Assembly (NCBI GenBank): GCA_037577475.1
Contig: CM075189.1
Span: forward strand, 17,895,839-17,959,838
Length of the DNA stretch: 64,000 bases
Direction: 5' to 3'
From: Chaunax sp. Z400
Lineage: Eukaryota; Chordata; Actinopteri; Lophiiformes; Chaunacidae
The position numbers and the translations under genes are program-made. The first letter of the stretch is position 1, and each line of letters opens with the position of its first letter. The notes below the pieces were generated by a model that was not told where the DNA came from, searched no databases, and worked only from the letters and a program-made list of their open reading frames with translations. Shown one piece after another: positions 49,063-60,195 of this stretch.

Positions 49063-50134
49063 GTGAAATTGTGTTGATCTCACAGATGTATCTGTTACCT
49101 GTTATTTATTAAAACACACAGAATATGGTGTCTTTTAAAACTACCACTAATTACTAAAGTCAGTCATGGTCAGATCTTTTACACAGGGACTGTAAGACTG
49201 GGTGTGGTCATGTGGTTTAGGTTACAGAGAAAGGGAGCTTTAAAAAAAAAAAGTCATTTGAGATCTGACACACATTCAGCTTTCTCACATCACTGGGATG
49301 TCTAAAACATCATCACTCCACTCATGGGAATGGGTTATATCCTCCCCGTCTGAGAATAAATATCTGTGGCGATCAGATACCTTCTAGGTGTCTCTCAGAT
49401 GTGGGTCTCAGGTTATAGATCAGCGTATCTGCACATTAAGGATCCATTAAAGTCTCTGTATATTAGAGATCTCAGGGCAGTAGCACAATGTGATGCATGG
49501 CTCTCTGTGTCTGACCAACAAATTGCTTCTATTGCAGCCATTCATCTTCCAGAGTGATTTCACCCAGCAGATCCAGTGTTTCCTAAGCAAGCGGAGGTGT
49601 CACTCTGTTCTCTTTATGTGGCAAAGCTGCCGATTAAGTGATTGTATGAGGTAACGGTTAACCTCCTTGTTCCTCCCTCACTGAAGCATGGGTATTAAGG
49701 ATGCATTGAATTTCTCTGTTCTTATGAAGGACTGAAAAAAAAGCATAAGCCTCTTAGGCTTTACAGTTTGATAATTCATTCACAACAGCTGTTATTAATA
49801 TGATGCTTCTTTGTGTTCTCTGCTCTATGAGCTCATAAGCTTTCATCCCTGTAGTAGAAGTCGAGACATTTGAAATATTATATTGAAACAGATTATTAGC
49901 CATGCCCGCTTAGGTTTGTGGTGTTAAAAGTCTACTCTGACACTGGTGTAACCTTCCACTTCTTTCCTGCTGATGCGCATTTCTTTTTTATTTTCTGCAA
50001 GCTGCAGAAATCTGAGAAGCTAGCTTGAGGAGTGGAGCAAGTGTGTAAGGATGGGGAAAGTGGAGATGGTCTGATCAGATGCAGGCATTGAAGGAGAATC
50101 AGTACATTTTAAGAGAAGCACTTCTGTTTTTGAT

Positions 50135-50285
50135 ACTACCTAGTCTGTTCCAGGCAGCCAGGAGGCATCCTAAGCAGATGCCAGAACCACCATAATTGGC
50201 TCCTTTTAATGTGAAGGAGCAGATGGGACGCTTGTATCTGCAATCTTATTCTTTCGGTCACCACCGAGGGATCAAGACCATGGGC
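50135..50285 (-). mobile_element. LINE remnant, 3' part of reverse transcriptase ORF
   Basis: On the minus strand, GGTGACCGAAAGAATAAGAT and GCAGATACAAGCG are followed by CACATTAAAAGGAGCCAATT, ATGGTGGTTCTGGCATCT and AGGATGCCTCCTGGC. This matches the recalled fish LINE reading of type ERSQLRWFGHL..RMPPGRLP, with an internal deletion between the two parts. Highly decayed. Confidence 0.55.
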
Positions 50286-52402
50286 CTTTCCCTGAGTCTT
50301 CAGACTCTGCCTCTTCTACAGAGAACGTATTAATGGGGTTCAGGAGATCCTCTAAGGGTTCTTTCCGCTGCCTGACAGCATGGGCCAAGGAGCCAAGGAC
50401 AAGTAGCTCCCTTCCCAGGTCTGGCTCCAGAGGGGTTAAATCAATCCAAAACATAAGTACATTGTTATTTAATGACCCAATGGTTCCAAAATCCAACTAC
50501 TTACAGTTTCTGACGCTGTGACATGACGGACATGTGGCATCATGAAAATAAAAAACTCTGCAAAAAGGAAATAATCTGTTGATAAGCCACTTATGTGATA
50601 TCTGAAGTGAATGCTGAAAATGTCAACCCTTTTATTGCCTGTCACTCCGCAACCTCTCACCCTGCCCTGATCTCGACTTCGTAGATTAATGGGTGGCTTC
50701 CACGTGAAAGGTCAGATTCCAGCTGTGGCGATCACTCCAGCTACTTTCCCTTTCACCCGTGCAGCTGAACAGAAAGACCCCTACCTTAATATATCCATGA
50801 GGCCTGCTTCTATTTTATGCATGGACACATACCAAAGTTGACCTTTAACACAGCAGCTTAAAGAGACATGCACTGAGATGGGATGACATCTACTTTCTTT
50901 ACTTGTGGCGTGTAAAGAAAGAAACCACTGAGAGCGTGTTTTAGACCAGACACATTCCCATAGGGGAAAATGTGCACATTTCTGTGTGATTCTATTGGCT
51001 ATCCATTATGTTGTCATCGCGTCCAGCATTCTTACATTTGCTGTGAAGGTGTTTTTTTTTAGCTTCCTAAATTGTACCTCAGAGGGTTTTCACTCCTGTA
51101 GTCCTAGAGAAATGAATGCCTAGCCTTGCACAAAATCCCAATCTCAAATCCTCCCCTGAGGGATTGACTTGTGGCTGCAGTAGCCTGTGGCCTAACCTCT
51201 TTCCCTGTGGAGTAAATGGCATTGTTGTTGATCAAGTCACTGTGTTCACATTAATCTATGGTGAGCTGTTGCAGACACCATACTTAGAGGAAGTAATCCT
51301 GCACATGGATGTTACCTTTGGGATTCTGGTGGGTGTTAAATGGTGTGAGTGCTGCCATCCTCAGTGTCATGGTTGATAAAAACAAGGATTCAAGTGAAAT
51401 AGCTTAGTTTATTCCTTAAAGATTCCGACAGGTCTGCGCAGATCTGAGTTTGGGTGAAGACAAAAGTATTTGCATTGCAGCCCATGGTGTTTATGGCCTT
51501 AAGATGTAGTTAACATCAAACTATATAGAGAAACCTAGATGGAGACAACATAAGGAGTCTGGTTTTGGTTCACTATGGCGATGACTATCCTCCTCCATCA
51601 ATGTTTCTATGCTTTTCACAGATGTCTTTCTATCATTAAACAATATTACATACTGTAAATAATTCAGGATGGTAGTTTTGAGGTTAAGGATGAATTTACA
51701 TTTAAATTTTGTCATTGTTGTCCAGGTGGCATACGGTCTGATGATTTTGTTTATGAATGAAGATGGATGTCAGGCAGCTGTCGTGCTGTCGTACACTTTA
51801 TTTTGTGTTGTGTATCATGAGCAACAACTGATGCTGCCTGTGGGACACCTCATAACATCCTAACAGAAAGAAATCTGTTGCCCTCCATGATGCGTCCCAG
51901 ACATTTACCAGCTGGAGCAGTGAACACTCAGGAGAACACGGTTGTAAACATGGCAAAGTAAAAGATGACTGATGTTATTGGTGCTGCTAGGTGGAACTGT
52001 GAAACAGGGGGAACAGCTTCAGATGGCGATGTTTATATACTTTCTTTCTCCCTCAAGTAGTTCCCTAGCACCTCCTTTCCAATGACAACAGACAGGTCAT
52101 GAAAGATGGCAAGCTGTGGTTAGGCAGGGACCGACATGTAATCTGTCATGTCTCTGAGCCAAGTCACAGTAAGTATGGCTCTGTACTCATCGAATCTGAC
52201 AGTGACAAGGAGACTGTGGAGTCTGAATGTGACATTATATTTAGATAAAAACACACACTTACAGCATTTTACACCTTAAGAACCACAAATTTTATTAGAT
52301 CAATTTTTGGGGATAGTGATAGATGACAGAAGAAAATTTAAAAAGCAAACAAACTGAAAAGGTATCTTAGGTATCCTAACAGTCATATACTTATATATTA
52401 AA

Positions 52403-52616
52403 GCAATTGTTTGACATTTTGGGAAATGAACATGATTTGATTGATTTGACTTGCTAAGAATGAGATGAGACAGTAAATATGAATCAGGAGCCAGCTGATG
52501 GTTGTCTTAGCTTAGCATAAAGATTGGTTGCAAGGGGGAGCAGCGATGCCATTGGTCTACAACTTTTTCAAGAAAAGAAAAAAAAAACATATTTCCCAAA
52601 ATGTTGAACTATTTCA
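52403..52616. mobile_element. MITE-like element with terminal inverted repeats
   Basis: The left end is GCAATTGTTTGACATTTTGG then GAAATG. The right end in reverse is GAAATAGTTCAACATTTTGG then GAAATATG. The interior has AGCTTAGCATAAAGATTGG, typical of a non-autonomous DNA element frequent in fish. It is about 214 bases long with no coding capacity. Confidence 0.65.
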
Positions 52617-52845
52617 ACTTCATATCAATTTTGATAATTTTAGAGAGAAGAACAGGAAGGAAATGACAAAGGTATAATGAATTTTCACAAGCTTGATAAG
52701 TCTCATAAGCCCCTCCCCTTTCGGTGACCATTGAGTGTGACAAGTGTCCATCGTTCCACATGTAACTTTTGAGTGTGCCATACAGTTACTCAAACCATAC
52801 TGCATCTTGGCATACTTACTGTAGTAATGTGAATGCACTTATACT

Positions 52846-52865
52846 CTCAAACTGGCCAGTTTGAG
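52846..52865. other. Perfect 20-bp palindrome
   Basis: CTCAAACTGGCCAGTTTGAG is its own reverse complement. With a 2-base offset the symmetry extends to ATACT..AGTAT. Possible cruciform or protein-binding dyad; function unknown. Confidence 0.85.
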
Positions 52866-55082
52866 TATGGAAGTAGTGATAATAAACAATGACAAAATAT
52901 AGTCATGATATACATATAGGCCATACCTCCCTCCCACTATTTCAAACAAGACAAATGAAAAAAAACATGCATGCATCTGTGATTCAAATGTACAATAAAA
53001 AACACTTCTGTGTTTTCTAGTTCATTAAGAAACACTAATTTGTCCATTATATTGAACGTAGATCCATGTAAATGTAAATAACACCCAGTCAACAGCATGT
53101 TTGTGTCCCTGTGTGTTTGTTCTCTTATGTTTATTCCATACACACAGCTCACCCACCATTCTCCACGGATCACTTGTAATGATCTGCACACTGAGCAGAT
53201 TCGGAATGGAAATGCTTTCTGTCACCTTTTATGACACACAAACCACTGCATGAAGGAGTTGTAAACAAAACACAACTGGAACTGTGTTGACTGGAATGTG
53301 CAGCTATGTGCAGTTTCATGAGGCAGGAACGAGCAGCACTGTAAATAAGGTGCTCCATACTGTCTTTGTTCTCTTAGAGAGGCAAAAATGCACTTAATTG
53401 TCTCTGGAACCATTTCTTGGGAAAATGTATACATCTTTTTCTATTTCATTTGAGACATCTCATCAAAGATATTTTTGAACATTGTGGGTTTTTGAACATC
53501 ATCTTTGTGGCTCATTTCCGTTGAGGTGGATTTTGAAGGAGCATTCACGGCTGTCCTATTTTCCCGCGATATTCCTCTGACACTCGCAACACTAGAAACA
53601 GTGAGAGGCAACAATACTGTGCCCCGTGGCTTCTTATATGTTGCTCTTGTGACTGTGTGATGAAACGAATAGAATGCAGTGGTTATGCATTAAATTTTAA
53701 TTAGCTAACAGAAGTATTGAAGAGTGAAGAAATCTGCCTCTTGGTTGTAGTTTTCCTTCCCAGTGAGGAATCTTTTGGTCCTGAGGAAAATCCAGCACCA
53801 TCATTTGCTGTGGGTATTTATGCAGTTGTGTTGTTTCCTTGAATGTTTTTGAATTAATCATGGATTTATAATCTATCATAAATGATCTGAACATTCTCAT
53901 AGTCTCTAAAGCATGATTTGAGACTGCATAAAACAGAGACACGATAAAATATATACATATGTATATATAAAAAATATATAGGCCTATATATTTTTTACTT
54001 GGGAAATCACCTGTGTGGAATATTCTTAGATTCTTATCATAATCGTGTATATTTATGTATGTTAAATTTAGCTTTTTTTTTAACAAGTGGAGTCCTTGAG
54101 ATTTAATTCTTGGTCCCTGGCACTCTAATAATAGTCGCAAATCTACAGAAAAATAGAAAAGATGTAGTTTTGGTCAATATAATCCCGTTATCAAAACAGT
54201 ATTCATTAACTCAGTAACAGAAATGACAACACATTTTGTCATTGCAGGAAAATAACTGCCCTCCAGCACAACAAGCACTTTCTAATCTGATGGCACTGCG
54301 GTTAATGTTTAGTTAGATTTAAGGCCAAAAATGTTTCAGGTTCGAGAAACATTGTGGTCACGACTGTCAGGAAGAAGCGCCTTCCTCTCTCTGCAACATT
54401 TGTGGCGTTGTAACAAAAGTCACACTAATCCTCTTTTCCTCCCAACAGAGAGGAGCCATAATTCCTACGGCTACTTGAGGGCTTTGCACTTGAATGTAAA
54501 CATTTGTTGTTATTGTGCATTGGCTTCAGCGATTGATTCAGGTTCAGTCTCAAAATGTCATTTGGTGCACATGGTTTTTATGTGGTTATATATCAGCAGA
54601 ATAATCTGACACAGTCTGATTGAGCAGCTGTCTTTGCCGGGAAGTGAGCTGTGATGTCTGAACATGAGTAATGGTCATACTTGGCCGAGGAGAACCTGCC
54701 CAGATACTGTAAGAACCATTTGATGTTTGAGCAAATGCACCTGAAATTGGTTTAGTTCAATACACTGAGTGTCTCAGACTGAAACACAAAGACATATGAG
54801 TGCTATCCAGGAGAGATGTCTCTCTTTCACTGTGACCGGAGCAGAAAAACAGACTAACGGGGGCATTTTGAAATGAACATGACTGCTTAAATCTAAATTA
54901 TTAATTGGAATTCACAATGGACAGGCTCCTTTTGTTCATTTTCTGCTACGGTTGAAAGTGCATTTGAGTGCATGCGTTCTGAAAATGTTTTCATAACTGA
55001 TCAGTGAATCTAAGCTGCAATACAAATTAGGGACAAAATTAGTCAGTGTGACAATAGAGCTAACTAAGGCCACATAGAGAGC

Positions 55083-55302
55083 ACATACCTCTCCAAAGGC
55101 CAGTAATCCCCTCTTCTAATGATTTGCAAAAATGTGTGGATATTTTTCCAAAAGTATTGCAATTGTGGTTTGTTAAAATAAGGCTCACCATCACCTCTCA
55201 ATCCTCACTTATGACTCACTAGAATGTAGCAGTATCTGCAGAGAACCTGACAAACAGAAAAACAAACCGGGCTGGAAACATAACCTCCTGGGCAGAGGTA
55301 AT
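55083..55302. mobile_element. MITE-like element
   Basis: The left end ATACCTCTCCAAAGGCCAG and right end CCTGGGCAGAGGTAAT form imperfect inverted repeats. The interior AAATAAGGCTCACCATCACC, then TCTCAATCCTCAC and GAACCTGACAAACAG, matches a common fish repeat from recall. A lone similar end (GTACCTCTGCCAAGG) occurs near 33288. Confidence 0.5.
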
Positions 55303-57199
55303 AATAATTTATATACCGTTGATATTGATCCCTTTATCATCACAACCTTTGAATCTTTACAGTTTAATTTTGTCTTTTCTCAATTTATATTGATGAGACA
55401 GCATCTGGAAATGTCTCTCCGAGTTAATGGTACGAAGAGGGATTTCAGTTTTGTGAAGTAAACAAGGCAGAAGCTCTTTTTAGCTTCCGGTGGTGAGGAG
55501 GCACTTTGCCTGCCGGGTCCAACAGGAATCCTGTCTGACATGAGGTGTGATGAAATCTGGAGCAACTGCCTTATTTTTTTGGAATGAAAAAGACTGACAC
55601 TATACCCTACTTCTCTATTTGAACAGGTAACAAACCTCAGAGATTACGTCTCCCAGAAACCCCTTGGTTTGCACATGCATAGACCAGCTGCTCAAGGGTA
55701 AGTCTGATTTCAGGGGGCAAAAAGACTGTTGACTAATGCTACACATTTCAGAACAGTCAGAAACAAGAGGGGGGAACCAACAATTGTGCTTGCAACAAGA
55801 GAACAAGAAACCCCGCGCAGTAAACATGGAGAGGATGATTCACGGTGCAGTATCAGGAAAGTGCTTACGTGAGATGGCACCGGATAGTCCAGGTCCCCTC
55901 TGAAGGTTGTAGAGAAGGTGTTTTGTATCAGATGATTCATTGTGTTTTATTTGGTAACCCGTGGGGTCATTTCAGTAGACTATTGCAGAAGACAACTCAA
56001 ATGTTTTTCTCGCTGGAAGTTTTCCTGAGGTCAAATAACCCCGCCCGTTTTTCCCCTATTCATAGTATATATACAGTACGATATTTCTTATGGTTAAAGA
56101 TCATTGGAATTACTAGTCATGTATTTCTTCTGTTTTTCCCAAAGCAGTGCTCATTGATGGCTTAAAAGATAAAAAAAAAAAAAGAAACAGCTTTGCATCT
56201 TCTATATCATACCTTGGGATAAGATAAAAAATCTCTCAATAACAATAGTAAATATTTCATTGTGATATAGTACCTGATTGCTTTGCAGGAAGTGCAGCAA
56301 CAAACCGCTACCATCCCATGTATTATTATTTCCATTAGTCACTCCATATTACTTAGAAATTTTGTGCCCATTAATTTCAGAGTTTTACCATTAATCTCTG
56401 TGCTATCACATATTTAGTGGAAACAAATCATCTCTTTCTTATACATGAGGCAGTTGGCGGTGAGCCGATGAATAACTACCTCTGAGGAAAACATGTCTTA
56501 AATCTTCTTAAAATATTTTAGGCCCTGACCTTCATCAGTCTAAGCTGCGAAACACTGTTCTCATACGCAGCATCCAAATGAGCCCGAAAACAGCAGGAGC
56601 AACACTGTAAACTACACAAGTAAGAGGTCTTTTATTCTCATGACCTGTGGTATTTTTACAAAATGAAAGAAAATGTCTAGAATAAGAGTTCAGAGGGGGA
56701 ACTGCTGCACACTCAAAAATAAAGATTTTTTGGATCAGGAAGTATACTTTCCTAGTTATACCATAGCGAGAAGATAATAGGGCTCAAGGGACCAGATTCA
56801 TACATTTCTTTGCACCACAGATTTTAAGTTGATTCTGATACTGATCATCACAGAAAACTGCTCCTTATATATGAGTTTTAGAGAAAGTAAAAAATCCCAC
56901 ATATAGATTGCTTCCTAGTACACATGCAATCCCACTGCTATCCCATCTAAGATGTTGTGTTAAGAAATATTAATTAGAACTTTAGCCTGATTCTTCTGTT
57001 ATCCTATCCCTATTCCTGTATCTGTGTTCAAAATATGCCCTGTGTACTTGACAAATGCTGTCTCAATTTACTTGTTGCTGCCAATTATTCATGGTCAGAG
57101 AAATTTGAACAGGCTTCATTGAACATGCAACATGAGGATCCGTTTCTACACCAGGCTATAACACTATTAGCTCCTCCACCAGATCGTGTTTAAGTAGCT

Positions 57200-57480
57200 T
57201 TTCTATTTTAATATTTCAGTGTCCATGTCGCTCATCATCTTTACTGTCATTGCCACAGACCTAAGAGCAGCAGTGCTGCCATTTATGGCAGGGTCTATCT
57301 ATCCCATCCTAACTTTGGATTCATTCCTTACTTAAGACTTTCTTAGGGTAGGATGGTTGTGTAATCGCTAAACGCGGATCCTAGGATAAAATGGGATTAT
57401 TTCCTAAATGCAGTCAGGAAGCCTTGTTCTTTTAATTAAGATAGGATTTTAGACTTATAAAGTTTCTATAATGAAGTCCC
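57200..57480. repeat. Weak candidate dispersed DNA-element repeat
   Basis: CCCATCCTAACTTTGGATT, then TTAGGGTAGGATGGTTGTGT and AATCGCTAAACGCGGATCCT, show partial self-complementarity and recall a fish repeat. Limits and family uncertain. Confidence 0.25.
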
Positions 57481-58399
57481 AGAAGTGAATCACCTCACCA
57501 ACAAGATCAAGAGACAAAGTTATGTTAAAGCTAAGATATCTTAGAGATCTGTTAAATTCCCATCATCAAATGGTAATTTTTACAGGTGGGAAGCAAAGTG
57601 ACCCCTTCTGATTGGTCAGATTGTTAGAGTAGAGGGGCTCTGACGGGGATGACGATCATGCTCACCCGGTGAATCTGGTGAAGAAAAGTTAAATATAGAA
57701 ATATAAAACAGCCCTTTTGACGATTTTAATCCTTTAATCTGTGGATTGTTTTGTTTATGCGTTTTTATTTAAAAAGTTGGATGCTGTTTACTGCACTAAC
57801 ATCAAGATACACTACTGGTGTCGTCTTTATTTGAAAATTTACAGTGTGTGATTCTTTGCTTTCCTCAACAGTTTCCTCTTCTCCCTGGTTATGAATATTT
57901 AAGAGAGCTTCAGACCAAGAGCCGTGAGCACATGAGAGAAAGAGGGTGAGAAACAGCACACTATGCATGATGTGAACTCATATTACGTGATCTCAAAAGA
58001 CTGCAGTGTCTCTTGATATGTTTTTCTCATTATCTCACTATTCTTTAAAATCAAACGTAATGACAGGATAGAGAGGAATTCATGAAGAATCGATTAATGG
58101 TGGATTTCTTTAGTTTCCACATAGGCATGCTGTTGCAGTCAGGAACAGGAATCAGATGTTTGATTGAGTTTAACTTAAGTACGAAAAATCTTTCACTCTT
58201 CCTCTGTTTGAGTGCCCCACCCCCCTCAAAAATCAAAATAACTTAAACTTACTATAACCAAATAAAAGCTAGTAAACCACTAAAAATATAGTATTTATTT
58301 AGCATATCGTGCCTTTATCAGAGAGTTCAGATTAGAAAAGATGACAGGAAATGAGGAGAAAGACAGATAGCTGTATCTTGAATCAGTTGGTTTTCGATT

Positions 58400-58530
58400 T
58401 GATTTTGCTCCATTTTCAGAATCAGAAAGCCTTTATTGTCATTCTAAGGTCTGCATACAACAGAATTAGGACTACTACTCCTCTTTGGTGCATAAAGATG
58501 CAATATCAAGCACAGAACGCAAGACAAAAA
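58400..58530 (+). repeat. LINE-type 3' tail fragment
   Basis: AGAATCAGAAAGCCTTTATT then GTCATTCTAAGGTCTGCATA and ACTACTCCTCTTTGGTGCA match a frequent fish retroelement tail, ending in an A-rich stretch. No coding part adjoins it. Confidence 0.45.
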
Positions 58531-59403
58531 AAATAACAAACAGTCTTTAAAATAGATACACTGATATGGGTGTCAGCATAAAATGTTGCATTGCAAAGAA
58601 TTAAAGATATAGACATTGCGCACGAGTCCGTAAAGTGAAAGATGAGTAGAAGGACGAGTTTGTCTTTATCACAGTTTGTATGAGAATTAAAGTCTCTCAC
58701 TGTTTATTTGAGTTCACCCAATGAGACTAAAGAAATTTGACAAATACAGTGAAGCAACCAGCTGGCAGATATTGCATTCTTAGAGCCCTGCATACTTGCT
58801 GAAAGGGCCAAAAAAGTATTCTTAGAAATAAAACGGGGATAGAAATGTGAATAATCTGTTATTAAAACAGACATTTTGCTCACAGAAAAGTGTCACATCA
58901 GTATTTCTCGCCCTCCCAACAGAGTTGACTGTCAGAACAACTGGAAATCACTGTCTGCTATACTGTACACTATAAATTGATGAACTCAACCACCAAGCTC
59001 TAGAATATTGTAAGCATCCATTTCTGTTTTTCTTCTCACATGGAGCTCAAGAGCTGGAGGAGTATGGATGGTAATTGGTTTGACTAGATCAGTCAGCGGA
59101 GGGAGGGAGGGGGTTTTCCACTGGTGCTTACTGCATCTCTCTCTTGCAAATCTGTCTTCATACATCCCTGAGTGAAATTTGAATAATTCATCACCGTGTT
59201 GTGGGTTTATTTTGTCAAAGCATCACCAGACATGATGGAGAGCAGGGTTTGGGTGTGGGAGGAAATCGAAGAGGCAAACTCTCAGGGAATGATCAACACA
59301 CTTATTAGTTCTTGTCAGGAACTTGTCTAAAATCCATCATGTGTAATTAGGTTAATGTCATGCAAAAGCATCTTAATTTGAATTCTGTGTTTAAGATTTG
59401 GTG

Positions 59404-59905
59404 CCCTGCCCTGCAGCAACTCTTTGCGTTTTGTGCATTTGCATTGCACAAAAATGATTTCTGACACCTCTGTGGTTAAGGTTTGGTTACGTTACGTGGA
59501 CACAAAAGTGACTATGCAAGAGTCCACTCTGTGGAGTGACAAATCACACTTCTCTGGCAGTCTGAAATGGTTTGGTGAGTTTGGTGTGGAAGAACCTCAC
59601 TGGCCTGCACAGAGTCCTGACCTCAGCTCCATCGAACGCCCTTTGGATGAACTACAACGGAGAATGCGAGCCAGGCCTTCTCGCCCAACATCAGTGCCTG
59701 ACCTCACAAATGCTCTTCTGGATGAATGGTCAAAGATCTCTACAGACACACTCAAAAAGCCTTCCCAGAGGAGTGGAAGCTGTTATGCCTGCAAAGGGGG
59801 GGGGGACCAATTCCAATATTAATGTCTATGAATTTAGAATGGGATGTCATAAAAGTTCCTGTAGGTGTAAGAGCCAAGTGTCCCAATACTTTTGTCCATA
59901 TAGTG
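59404..59905 (+). pseudogene. Decayed Tc1/mariner transposon with transposase remnant
   Basis: A reading with LWSDKSHFSGSL is joined to WFGEFGVEEPHWPAQSPDLS then IERPLDELQRRMRARPSRPT and SVPDLTNALLDEW, the C-terminal half of a Tc1-type transposase. The WPAQSPDLNPIE hallmark with the last catalytic acid is altered to PDLSSIE. The segment holding the middle catalytic aspartate is deleted. A frameshift separates DTLK from the usual C-terminal reading VEAVMPAKGG. The right terminal repeat, ACTATATGGACAAAAGTATT in reverse, ends at 59905 with a TA at 59906-59907. No convincing left end remains. Inactive. Confidence 0.75.
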
Positions 59906-60033
59906 TATGTCACTTTTAAGCATTTGCTGAAACAGCCTATAAGTCTTCATGTTTGCAGTAAATCATGAATGGACTGCACTATGGAGTCGGCACAGAAAAA
60001 GTGCAGTTCTCAAACGGAGGTGTTTGAATACTA

Positions 60034-60195
60034 TGGGGCACCTATAGCTCACCTTGTAGAGCCCATAGCATGTAAAAAGTCCGAGTCCAAGGCTGAGTTC
60101 CGCAGCGGCCTCTGCTCTTTTTTTGCATGTCATGCTTGCCTGTTTCCAACTGTCACTATCAATATAACGCAGAGATGCAATAAATAAATAAATGT
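60034..60195 (+). mobile_element. tRNA-derived SINE (second type)
   Basis: TGGGGCACCTATAGCTCACC then TTGTAGAGC resembles a polymerase III A box, and AGTCCGAGTCCAAGGCTGA a degraded B box. A body with CTTTTTTTGCATGTCATGC and the tail AATAAATAAATAAATG follow. It matches a recalled fish SINE whose A box reads GTAGCTCAGTTGGTAGAG. It lies 127 bases past the Tc1 remnant. Confidence 0.6.

Noticed and set aside
50272..50496. Acidic minus-strand frame beside the LINE remnant
   Set aside because: Some coding-like character, but I could not tie it to the LINE or to any protein, so it is not annotated as a gene.
53697..54140. 147-codon minus-strand frame in intergenic DNA
   Set aside because: AT-rich composition with tyrosine/isoleucine runs from TATA tracts; no motif, no splice or promoter support.
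58960..58985. Possible left terminal repeat of the Tc1 remnant (TACACTATAAATTG)
   Set aside because: Only the first nine bases fit the expected end; the match then fails, so chance is likely.
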